Below, one piece after another: positions 7,514-11,944 of a stretch of 11,944 bases of DNA. Within the stretch, counting starts at the first letter, position 1; every line of letters begins with the position of its first letter. The DNA lies in the NCBI GenBank assembly GCA_026395105.1, contig JAPLZH010000053.1:1-11944 (forward strand), read 5' to 3'. The stretch is from Candidatus Tayloriibacteriota bacterium. Its GTDB lineage: Bacteria; Patescibacteriota; Minisyncoccia; Phycocordibacterales; PALSA-1337. Below the pieces are notes generated by a model. That model saw only the letters and a program-made list of their open reading frames with translations, ran no database searches and was not told the origin of the DNA. The position numbers and the translations under genes are program-made.

Positions 7514-7816
7514 ATGAGATTATTAATTATTAGAAGTATCATTTTAGTGTTGCTTTTAGCATCGGTCGTCGGAGCCCTGCTTTTCTCTGGAAAATTAAGG
7601 AATAGAGCCATATTTAGCATGGAATATACTAAGCTGGACTCACATTTAGTGCCTCTGGCAGGCGCATATTTGGGAGTTAAAAGCAGTAAAAAGTATTATT
7701 TTCCATGGTGTTATGGGGCTGAACGGTCAAAAGCTATAAATAGGGAAGTTTTCGCCTCTCTGAGGGAAGCGGAAGGGAAGGGCTATATAAAGTCAAAACA
7801 ATGCTCCGGATTATAG
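7514..7816 (+). CDS. Small membrane-anchored protein with a YYFPWC cysteine domain
   Basis: 100 aa. An N-terminal hydrophobic helix (about 3-25, LLIIRSIILVLLLASVVGALLF) acts as signal anchor or signal peptide; there is no lipobox cysteine. The C-terminal 50 residues (GVKSSKKYYFPWCYGAERSK and then FASLREAEGKGYIKSKQCSG) have the layout of the short domain found in many CPR exported proteins: 'KYYxPWC...I...N...F.S..EAE.AGY..A..C.G'. It resembles the Ada metal-binding/'sunset'-type fold with one cysteine pair (C62, C97). Function is unknown; binding of a metal or a surface role is a guess. It is a single gene, followed by a weak terminator. Confidence 0.75.
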   Translation: MRLLIIRSIILVLLLASVVGALLFSGKLRNRAIFSMEYTKLDSHLVPLAGAYLGVKSSKKYYFPWCYGAERSKAINREVFASLREAEGKGYIKSKQCSGL

Positions 7817-7822
7817 TCTAAT

Positions 7823-7856
7823 ATATGGCTAATATAGGCCATATTAGTGGTTTTTT
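7823..7856 (+). terminator. probable terminator after the YYFPWC gene
   Basis: ATATGGC (7823-7829) pairs with GCCATAT (7838-7844) around an eight-base loop; six T's follow at 7851-7856 after a six-base gap. The stem is AT-rich and short, so it is weak. Confidence 0.5.
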
Positions 7857-7869
7857 ATACTTTCTTTCA

Positions 7870-7899
7870 TTGACATTAATGGCTAAAATATGCTAGTAT
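7870..7899 (+). promoter_or_regulatory. strong extended -10 promoter for the lysozyme-like gene
   Basis: Consensus TTGACA (7870-7875), 18-base spacer ending in TGC, then TAGTAT (7894-7899). This is the best sigma70-like promoter in the window. Transcription would start near 7906, at the first base of the folded leader. Confidence 0.75.
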
Positions 7900-7904
7900 A
7901 TACC

Positions 7905-7947
7905 AAGTGAAGCGAACGCAGGACTTGTCCTGTAATAAGCTTCATTT
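7905..7947 (+). promoter_or_regulatory. two-stem folded leader of the lysozyme-like gene
   Basis: The outer stem pairs TGAAGC (7908-7913) with GCTTCA (7939-7944), extendable by G-U and two A-U pairs. The inner hairpin pairs CAGGA (7919-7923) with TCCTG (7928-7932) around CTTG. It begins where transcription should start and ends about seven bases before the ATG. No ribosome-binding sequence is present, and no T-run follows, so an effect on translation or mRNA stability is more likely than termination. Confidence 0.5.
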
Positions 7948-7953
7948 TCATTT

Positions 7954-8430
7954 ATGCTTGAAATAGTTACCGGTGCCACACTCCTTATGTCGGCCGTTTC
8001 GCTTCATGCGAATGCCTCGGGAGCAGTAGCCGATACTTTTGCCACAAATACGGAAAGACCGGCAGAAGTCGAAATCAAAATAGATGTTCCTAAGAAAATT
8101 GAAATAAAACCTACATACGAAACAGAAGTCAGAGATACATTTAAAGATAGCCCACTACTCGTGGATATCGCTAAATGCGAATCTGGCTTCGCCCAATACG
8201 ATAAAAATGGCGACGTTCTCCGCGGAAAAGTAAATCCTAAAGATGTCGGCATAATGCAAATAAACGAAGGATATCACCTAGAAAGGGCGAAATCACTCGG
8301 TTATGACATTTATTCTGTAGAAGGTAACCTTGCATACGCTAAATACATGTACGAACATGAAAATGGCGCTGATCCATGGACTGCATCTGCACCATGTTGG
8401 TCAAAGGTTAAAACTTTAACTAAAAAATAA
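7954..8430 (+). CDS. Secreted lysozyme/lytic transglycosylase-like protein
   Basis: 158 aa. A weakly charged hydrophobic N-terminus (1-27, GATLLMSAVSLHANASGAVA) looks like a signal peptide with cleavage near ASG-A or AVA-D. A spacer rich in Glu, Lys and Pro (30-60) follows. The catalytic-type domain starts near 65: LLVDIAKCESGFAQYDKNG, then KVNPKDVGIMQINEGYHLER and NLAYAKYMYEHENGADPW-TAS-PCW. E76 in CESGF is the expected catalytic glutamate, GIMQIN (99-104) is the conserved lysozyme-fold strand, and C75 and C148 may form a disulfide. Such proteins cut peptidoglycan outside the membrane, either to remodel the cell's own wall or a host's. It is a single gene with its own strong promoter, folded leader and strong terminator. 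The first residues lack the usual lysines, so export is likely but not certain. Confidence 0.82.
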   Translation: MLEIVTGATLLMSAVSLHANASGAVADTFATNTERPAEVEIKIDVPKKIEIKPTYETEVRDTFKDSPLLVDIAKCESGFAQYDKNGDVLRGKVNPKDVGIMQINEGYHLERAKSLGYDIYSVEGNLAYAKYMYEHENGADPWTASAPCWSKVKTLTKK

Positions 8431-8454
8431 AGTTTCATCTAGGTCTCGAATAAA

Positions 8455-8488
8455 AAAAGAAAAACCCGCGAAAGCGGGTTTTTCTTTT
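8455..8488. terminator. strong terminator after the lysozyme-like gene
   Basis: A perfect 15-bp stem (8455-8469 with 8474-8488) contains CCCGC / GCGGG and a GAAA tetraloop, flanked by A- and T-runs. It could act on both strands. Confidence 0.93.
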
Positions 8489-8513
8489 GCATTAAAATTT
8501 AAAATGATAAGAT
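8487..8513 (+). promoter_or_regulatory. possible promoter for the deoxyribosyltransferase-like gene
   Basis: TTGCAT (8487-8492), 15-base spacer ending in TGA, then TAAGAT (8508-8513), an extended -10 type. The ATG is ten bases further on, giving a leader of about four bases. The -35 overlaps the tail of the upstream terminator. Confidence 0.4.
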
Positions 8514-8523
8514 ATTAACTAAT

Positions 8524-8898
8524 ATGAAAATAGTATTAGGATGCAGTATGAAATACCGTGATCTCGTCCGAGACACCATTTCGAAGCTAGAGTCATTAGG
8601 ACTGGAGCCGATTTTTCCAAATTTAAATTACAGTAGTAATAATACGGATGATGCAAATACGCCAGAAGAAATGAAAAAGTTAGCCATGGATCATTATGAG
8701 GCTATCGAAAAAGCAGATGTGGTCTATCTAATCACACCGGAAGGGTATATGGGGACCAGCTGTAAGCTAGAGCTCGGTTATGCTATAGCAAAGGGTAAGC
8801 CTATTTATTTTTCCGAGCCGACAAATGATATAGGTTTAGACTGTTATGTGACAAAATTTATTTCGATAAATAAACTCAAACTTTTTCTAGAAATATAA
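8524..8898 (+). CDS. Nucleoside 2-deoxyribosyltransferase-like protein
   Basis: 124 aa, the size of a minimal NDT/Rossmann-type hydrolase. The start MKIVLGCSMKYRD resembles the 'KIFLAGSM' first strand of this family. HYEAIEKADVVYLITPEGYM (57-76) is the second core strand, and GTSCKLELGYAIAKGKPIYF (77-96) carries the expected catalytic glutamate E83 and the 'E-x-G-x-A' helix. DCY near 106-108 is also common in these proteins. Relatives transfer or hydrolyse the sugar of deoxynucleosides or nucleotides, or act in toxin and defence pathways; the exact substrate here cannot be read. It is a single gene at the right edge of the core-like part and has no terminator of its own nearby. Confidence 0.8.
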   Translation: MKIVLGCSMKYRDLVRDTISKLESLGLEPIFPNLNYSSNNTDDANTPEEMKKLAMDHYEAIEKADVVYLITPEGYMGTSCKLELGYAIAKGKPIYFSEPTNDIGLDCYVTKFISINKLKLFLEI

Positions 8899-9133
8899 TT
8901 GCATATCCGTTTTGTAATGTTTCCGGACTCGCGGGGGATAGCGTGTTTATGAGGCTTTAAAGCCCGTATTCATTAATAGCTCAATGTCGTCCAATAAGCC
9001 TTATTGCTTGTCAAGTCGGCAATGCGCACATCGTAAATGAAAATGTCGCAAATATAAAATTTCAATACAACCATATTTCTAAACACATAATTTAATACTT
9101 GAGTATCAATTAACACCCTTGCGGGTGTTTTTT
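8899..9133 (+). other. gene-free stretch with palindromes, possible structured RNA
   Basis: No open reading frame of note on either strand. It contains a perfect 12-base palindrome GGCTTTAAAGCC (8953-8964), a 7-bp arm pair CAATAAG-C-CTTATTG (8992-9006), and an ATAC/GTAT hairpin near 9096-9107, and it ends in a good terminator. Bases 8919-8951 (GTTTCCGGACTCGCGGGGG then ATAGCGTGTTTATGAGG) look like a damaged tmRNA 5' region. It may be an untranslated RNA, a long 3' tail of the preceding gene, or the junction of the mobile element. Confidence 0.35.
9112..9133 (+). terminator. Rho-independent terminator
   Basis: AACACCC (9112-9118) pairs with GGGTGTT (9123-9129) around TTGC, with T's at 9128-9133 and TTTT soon after. 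It lies 213 bases after the nearest upstream gene, so it either ends a long 3' tail or an untranslated RNA. Confidence 0.85.
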
Positions 9134-9153
9134 GTTTTACAAAAACAATTTCC

Positions 9154-9208
9154 TGGCAGTCATGGGCAAATGATTCACCCGAGTCGTTTGCCCGTGACTG
9201 CCATTTTT
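9154..9208. terminator. 20-bp hairpin with T-run at the edge of the accessory block
   Basis: Arms 9154-9173 and 9184-9203 pair over 20 positions with two G-U pairs and no mismatch; the loop is ttcacccgag and five T's follow. It can work as a terminator, but it stands only about 20 bases after another one, so a replication, protein-binding or element-end role is possible. Confidence 0.7.
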
Positions 9209-9255
9209 ATATTGGCAGGGTCGAAAAATATTATTAACCAAATTAATCACACCCT

Positions 9256-9585
9256 ATGAGATTCGTAAAAGCGACAAGTCGTGACCGGATAGGAACAAGT
9301 GGACGAGGATCAATCACAACTACATACAATCAGTTGTGCAACAGATTTGGATTTCCACATGACTGCACGCAGGAAAATGCGTGGTACTCCGGTGACGGCA
9401 AAGTGAGGTACGAATGGGCATTCAAAAGTCTTGACGGTCGAACGATTGTAACAATCTACGACTATAAAGATAAACGCCCACCTGAGCAAATCAAGCAGTG
9501 GCAAATTGGAGGGAAAGGAAACGCAGAAAAAATAAAAAGTTTCTTTACCGCATTTTGTCCTCACGAACAGCTCGAGGTCAGGTAG
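9256..9585 (+). CDS. Small phage-type hypothetical protein
   Basis: 109 aa, no signal or membrane segment. It contains TTTYNQLCNRFGFPHD (22-37), a central KVRYEWAFKSLDGRTIVTIYDYK (49-71) and WQIGGKG (82-88). The layout 'TY-x-x-L-x-x-x-FG-x-P...EW...DG-x-x-x-TIYDYK...W-x-IGG' is one I recall from short proteins of phages and plasmids; no function is known to me. The last residues (SFFTAFCPHEQLEV) are ordinary soluble sequence. No ribosome-binding site is visible. It is the first gene after the 20-bp hairpin. Confidence 0.7.
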   Translation: MRFVKATSRDRIGTSGRGSITTTYNQLCNRFGFPHDCTQENAWYSGDGKVRYEWAFKSLDGRTIVTIYDYKDKRPPEQIKQWQIGGKGNAEKIKSFFTAFCPHEQLEVR

Positions 9586-9630
9586 TGAATAAATTGCTTT
9601 TCCGAGAGAGCAAATATATGAACTACCAAA

Positions 9631-9723
9631 ATGAAAAACCTCAGAAAAACTCGAGTCGTTACTTACCGAAGATATGGCATACCAGCCTTAATACTCGAAG
9701 GTAAATGGCTCACAACTCATTGA
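9631..9723 (+). CDS. possible 30-residue GKWL-motif (SymE/AbrB-like) protein or fragment
   Basis: Reads MKNLRKTRVVTYRRYGIPAL then ILEGKWLTTH and stops. The string 'P-x-L-x-L-x-GKWL' is typical of the first half of short SymE/AbrB-like proteins, which normally continue with '..F-x-IGD-x-V-x-V'. That second half is absent, so this may be a truncated copy or a chance similarity. A second short frame (start 9618) overlaps it and looks less natural. The 179-base gap between the two neighbouring genes otherwise holds nothing I recognise. Confidence 0.3.
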   Translation: MKNLRKTRVVTYRRYGIPALILEGKWLTTH

Positions 9724-9764
9724 ATTAAAAGAGATTCGTCAGCAACGGGTCCAAGAATTAGAAC

Positions 9765-10061
9765 ATGACACCAGCGCAAGAAAAAATGAAAGCTTTGTCG
9801 AGAGAAGCGGTGAAGTTAGTGAAGGATAAGGCACCAGCAATTGTTGATGAACAAATCCTCGCTCACATGCTCGACGAAGTAGCAGAATTCACCGGAGACA
9901 TCATGGGAAAGCTAACCAATCTTGATGCCGAAAACGAGAAAGCAATTGTAATGGCACACGGAATAATTCGTGATGGATTGTTTACCGAAATCATGAGTCA
10001 GATTAACAAAACGATGTTAGCAGAGGCTGACAAAAGAATTACTAAGTTATTTAAAAAATAA
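9765..10061 (+). CDS. Hypothetical helical protein
   Basis: 98 aa, no match I recognise. The sequence is almost entirely helix-forming and charged, e.g. KMKALSREAVKLVKDKAP (7-24), an acidic middle (DEQILAHMLDEVAEFTGDIM) and a basic end ITKLFKK. There are no cysteines, signal peptide or membrane segment. Its place directly before the ATPase suggests a role in the same phage or plasmid replication/recombination module, but this is inference from position only. Confidence 0.65.
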   Translation: MTPAQEKMKALSREAVKLVKDKAPAIVDEQILAHMLDEVAEFTGDIMGKLTNLDAENEKAIVMAHGIIRDGLFTEIMSQINKTMLAEADKRITKLFKK

Positions 10062-10066
10062 AAGAC

Positions 10067-10122
10067 CTCCGACGAGGAGATCCCTTAAGACAGATACATA
10101 GTATCAAGACCTCTTCGTCGAG
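10067..10122 (+). promoter_or_regulatory. nested stem-loop in the leader of the ATPase gene
   Basis: The outer stem joins 10067-10079 (ctccgacgaggag) to 10111-10122 (ctcttcgtcgag) with one bulged C and one G-U pair. An inner hairpin GATAC-ata-GTATC lies at 10093-10105. The right arm ends 13 bases before the ATG. There is no T-run. A shorter competing hairpin (CTCC/GGAG) can form in the left arm alone. Confidence 0.5.
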
Positions 10123-10135
10123 TCAAGCAAAAATT

Positions 10136-11326
10136 ATGCAAACACTAGAACGAAGTCACGTTCCGATCGCAACAAAAGAAGAAAACTTCTTCACTGCCAT
10201 CGGTAACACCAAGCCCTTCTTCAAAGCGGCATTTGAAGGAGAACCAGGAACTGGTAAAAGTTGGTCCGCCGCATTAGTAGCAATTGGTCTTCATAAGAAG
10301 ATCGGAAGCAAGAAACCTATTGTTCTTATCGACACCGAGAAAGCATCAAAGTTTTTGGTCCCACTCTTTAAAGAGCATGGAATCGAAGCGATGGTACGTG
10401 AGACTCACTCACTCGCTGATTTGGTAACAGCAATGAAGCTCTGCTCTGAAGGATATTCAGACATTATGGTGCTCGATAGTATCACACATATATGGATGGA
10501 CTTCCAAGAGGCGTACAAGCGAAAGCTTAATCGTCAAACATTCCAAATTCAAGACTGGATGGCAATCAAGTCTGAGTGGAATAAATACTTCTCGATTCCA
10601 ATGGTTCAATCGCCTCTACACATTATCGCCACTGGTCGTGTGTCAGATCGAATGGAACAAGAAGTAGATGAGGATGGTCGTAAAGAATTTACAAAGACGG
10701 GAGTGAAGATGCAAGCGGAAAAGAACGCAGCGTACGAATTTGATGTCTTGGTACTTATGGAGCGACATGAACTCATCGAACGTAAAAAGCGTGAGGTGTG
10801 GAGACAAGCTACGGTCCTAAAAGGACGAGGCAATCTCCTAGATGGAAAGGTTTTCAAGAATCCAACCTATGAAGACTTTGCACCTGCTATCGAGGCGGTC
10901 ATCAAGGATCCTTCAACAGCACGATTCAATCCGGTAGAGCGAGATGCCGGTGAGTTGATCAAGACAGAAGAAGATAAACGTAAGTGGGTCCTTGAAAGAA
11001 AGCGTTGGCTTGAAGAAATAGAAGGATACCTTGTATCAATCTGGCCAAGTACAGGCGCACAGGAAAAGAAAAATAAAACTGATGCACTTGAGTATGCCTT
11101 CCAAACAAGAAGTTGGTCCGCAATTGAGGCAATGAGACCAGAAGTTCTCGAGGATGGATACGCTCGAATACAGGAATTTGCTCAAAAGAAAATCGCTGAA
11201 TTAAAAGGCGAACTTCCACCAGAGCTAACTCCAGAGCAGAAATTCGACAAGGAACTTAGAGACTCAAAGACAGAAGACAAACCAAAAAAGTCTGCTGTCA
11301 AAGCTACAGCAAAAAGTGGCAAGTAA
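10136..11326 (+). CDS. Phage-type P-loop ATPase (AAA_24/Sak4-like)
   Basis: 396 aa. Walker A is GEPGTGKS (35-42), followed by a DTE (66-68) as in phage nucleotide-binding RecA-like proteins, Walker B IMVLDS (110-115), a conserved WMAIKSEWNKYF (141-152) and a sensor-like ATGR (165-168). Proteins with this layout occur in the early regions of many phages and are thought to act in DNA recombination or replication, often with a single-strand annealing or binding protein; no such partner is seen here. Residues about 250-396 form a long charged tail with coiled-coil-like stretches (EEDKRKWVLERKRWLEE; RIQEFAQKKIAEL), ending in a lysine-rich KPKKSAVKATAKSGK tail. A chromosomal RecA function is less likely because the L1/L2 loops and RecA signature are missing. 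It is preceded by a nested stem-loop and followed by a structured gap before the replication gene. Confidence 0.85.
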   Translation: MQTLERSHVPIATKEENFFTAIGNTKPFFKAAFEGEPGTGKSWSAALVAIGLHKKIGSKKPIVLIDTEKASKFLVPLFKEHGIEAMVRETHSLADLVTAMKLCSEGYSDIMVLDSITHIWMDFQEAYKRKLNRQTFQIQDWMAIKSEWNKYFSIPMVQSPLHIIATGRVSDRMEQEVDEDGRKEFTKTGVKMQAEKNAAYEFDVLVLMERHELIERKKREVWRQATVLKGRGNLLDGKVFKNPTYEDFAPAIEAVIKDPSTARFNPVERDAGELIKTEEDKRKWVLERKRWLEEIEGYLVSIWPSTGAQEKKNKTDALEYAFQTRSWSAIEAMRPEVLEDGYARIQEFAQKKIAELKGELPPELTPEQKFDKELRDSKTEDKPKKSAVKATAKSGK

Positions 11327-11336
11327 AAATCACTAA

Positions 11337-11376
11337 GCCACTGACTCAGCCCTGATCCAGTGGCATGAGGGCTGAG
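11337..11376 (+). promoter_or_regulatory. two interleaved inverted repeats (pseudoknot or switch)
   Basis: Strand A GCCACTG (11337-11343) pairs perfectly with CAGTGGC (11358-11364); strand B CTCAGCCCT (11345-11353) pairs perfectly with AGGGCTGAG (11368-11376). The order A-B-A'-B' is that of an H-type pseudoknot. Both pairs have a 14-base gap. The linkers (1, 4 and 3 bases) are tight for the full knot, so two alternating hairpins are also plausible. Strand A has further partners: AGTGGC at 11315-11320 (end of the ATPase gene) and GTGGC at 11405-11409. As DNA, the same repeats could be paired protein sites. Confidence 0.7.
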
Positions 11377-11377
11377 A

Positions 11378-11396
11378 TCGGGGGCGTAGTCCCCGA
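11378..11396 (+). promoter_or_regulatory. GC-rich hairpin after the interleaved repeats
   Basis: TCGGGG (11378-11383) pairs with CCCCGA (11391-11396) around gcgtagt, directly after the B' strand, so it could stack on the preceding structure. Confidence 0.55.
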
Positions 11397-11424
11397 GTAG
11401 GTCTGTGGCACCAGTCTTACAAAA

Positions 11425-11469
11425 GAAGAGAGGAAACATCGATAGGGCTTATCGATGCTTTCTCTCTTC
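11425..11469 (+). promoter_or_regulatory. 20-bp hairpin just before the replication initiator
   Basis: Arms 11425-11444 and 11450-11469 match with one A-C mismatch and one G-U pair around the five-base loop GGGCT. It ends 11 bases before the ATG and has no T-run on the plus strand. The loop, with the base before it (AGGGCT), is complementary to AGCCCT in strand B (11348-11353). Confidence 0.75.
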
Positions 11470-11480
11470 ATAAAAAACAT

Positions 11481-11944
11481 ATGGATGAAACAAAATACAA
11501 CTTAATACCAAATAGTTCACAGATTCCAAATGTAATTTTGGATCTTGTTCTTCCGCGCATTTCTGAAGCAGAGGCTAGATGCTTACTTTACATATGTAGG
11601 CGCACGTTCGGATTTCATAAAGAAGAAGACAACATAAGCTTCTCCCAGTTTGAACACGGCATCAAGTCTCGACAAGGAAAACAACTCGACTATGGCACAG
11701 GTCTATCTCGACCAGCGGTAAACACAGCACTCCAAAATCTTATCAAGGTAGGGGTGGTTTTTGTACAACAGCGATCAATGGGAAATCGCTACAAATTAAA
11801 CCTGCATATGGATGTGGATAAAGTAGTAAACGAAATTAACCAGTTAAGAGAGTTAACCAGAAGTGGTAAATCCTCTTTACCAAAAGTAGTAAAGCAAGTT
11901 AACACACAAAACCTAGGAAAAAAAGAGAAACCTAGTATTAGGCA
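11481..11944 (+). CDS. O-like replication initiation protein, N-terminal part (runs off the window)
   Basis: 154 codons are seen, open at the right edge. The start MDETKYNLIPNSSQIPNVIL is followed by EAEARCLLYICRRTFGFHK (34-52), EEDNISFSQFEHGIK (53-67) and GTGLSRPAVNTALQNLIKVGVV (78-99): the winged-helix layout of phage replication protein O-type DNA-binding domains (strand 'P-N', 'R-x-T-x-G', 'IS-x-x-x-F', recognition helix). Residues after about 118 (DVDKVVNEINQLRELTRSGK) are a charged linker. In lambda O such a domain binds origin repeats and the C-terminus recruits the helicase, so an origin could lie within or near this gene. No ribosome-binding site is visible, but a large hairpin lies just upstream. 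Confidence 0.82.
   Translation, partial: MDETKYNLIPNSSQIPNVILDLVLPRISEAEARCLLYICRRTFGFHKEEDNISFSQFEHGIKSRQGKQLDYGTGLSRPAVNTALQNLIKVGVVFVQQRSMGNRYKLNLHMDVDKVVNEINQLRELTRSGKSSLPKVVKQVNTQNLGKKEKPSIR

Larger units (their letters stand above)
8900..11944 (+). mobile_element. putative prophage or plasmid-like insert (left edge uncertain, right edge outside)
   Basis: Gene content and codon use change near 8.9-9.25 kb. The phage-type ATPase uses ATA for about 3 of 24 isoleucines, while the first half of ctpA uses it for about 14 of 24, and arginine shifts from AGA/AGG toward CGN. All genes run on the plus strand and include an ATPase and an O-like replication initiator. No integrase, tRNA gene or flanking direct repeat was found in the window. 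It could instead be an assembled extrachromosomal element joined here. Confidence 0.55.

Noticed and set aside
8899..9133. A complete tmRNA gene
   Set aside because: Only a tmRNA-like 5' stretch is visible. There is no T-arm (GGTTCRA), no pairing 3' end and no tag sequence ending in Ala-Ala before a stop, and the stretch is too short.
9212..9234. Promoter for the gene at 9256 (TTGGCA ... TATTAT)
   Set aside because: The spacer is only 11 bases, too short for a sigma70-type promoter.
9498..9704. 68-residue basic reading frame on the plus strand
   Set aside because: Its first part overlaps the gene at 9256 in another frame and its composition (RERKRRKNKK) follows from A-rich sequence.
11337..11396. 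Hammerhead, HDV-like or twister ribozyme
   Set aside because: The conserved cores (CUGAUGA..GAAA, nested double pseudoknot with P1.1, or the twister internal loop) could not be found in the folded region.
10959..11439. Minus-strand frames across the ATPase tail and the gap
   Set aside because: They mirror a well-supported plus-strand gene and show no motif.
1..11944. CRISPR array or tRNA genes
   Set aside because: No regularly spaced direct repeats and no T-arm/anticodon-stem pattern were found on either strand.

Overview
The window looks like a genome segment of a Candidate Phyla Radiation (Patescibacteria, probably Parcubacteria-type) bacterium that carries pieces of mobile DNA. The case rests on AT-rich genes with almost no Shine-Dalgarno sequences, short intergenic gaps, a CysRS with the HLGN form of the HIGH motif, and several small proteins of kinds I associate with this group: a C-x-S-type lysozyme-like secreted protein, a YYFPWC small membrane protein and a deoxyribosyltransferase-like protein. 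TGA ends several genes (recR, corA), so the recoded TGA=Gly lineages (SR1, Gracilibacteria) are unlikely. The phylum is inferred from family resemblance, not computed.

Left part (1-8898), core-like. The window opens with the last 42 codons of an IS30-type transposase. It continues with a minus-strand pair dnaB-recR (replicative helicase, recombination mediator). A decayed plus-strand KilA-N gene fills the gap between dnaB and cysS. The minus-strand pair corA-cysS overlaps by ATGA and is divergent from ctpA (S41 protease). rplI follows ctpA and converges on rpmA across a bidirectional terminator. Three plus-strand single genes come next: a membrane-anchored small protein, a secreted lysozyme/transglycosylase-like protein with a strong promoter and folded leader, and a nucleoside 2-deoxyribosyltransferase-like protein. 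At several genes a -10-like hexamer lies only 5-11 bases before the start codon, which suggests leaderless or nearly leaderless mRNAs.

Right part (about 8900-11944), accessory. After an unusual 357-base non-coding stretch with palindromes, a terminator and a 20-bp hairpin, codon use changes (Ile ATA becomes rare, Arg CGN common). The genes become phage- or plasmid-like: a small conserved-looking protein, a possible tiny GKWL protein, a helical protein, a phage-type P-loop ATPase (like AAA_24/Sak4-type proteins) and the start of an O-like replication initiator. I read this as the early replication module of a prophage, integrated plasmid or similar element; no integrase or attachment site is visible.

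The most interesting signal is the 154-base gap before the replication initiator. It holds two interleaved inverted repeats with identical 14-base gaps (an H-type pseudoknot or a two-state switch), a GC hairpin, and a 20-bp hairpin whose loop can pair with one strand of the pseudoknot. The ATPase gene also has a nested stem-loop leader.
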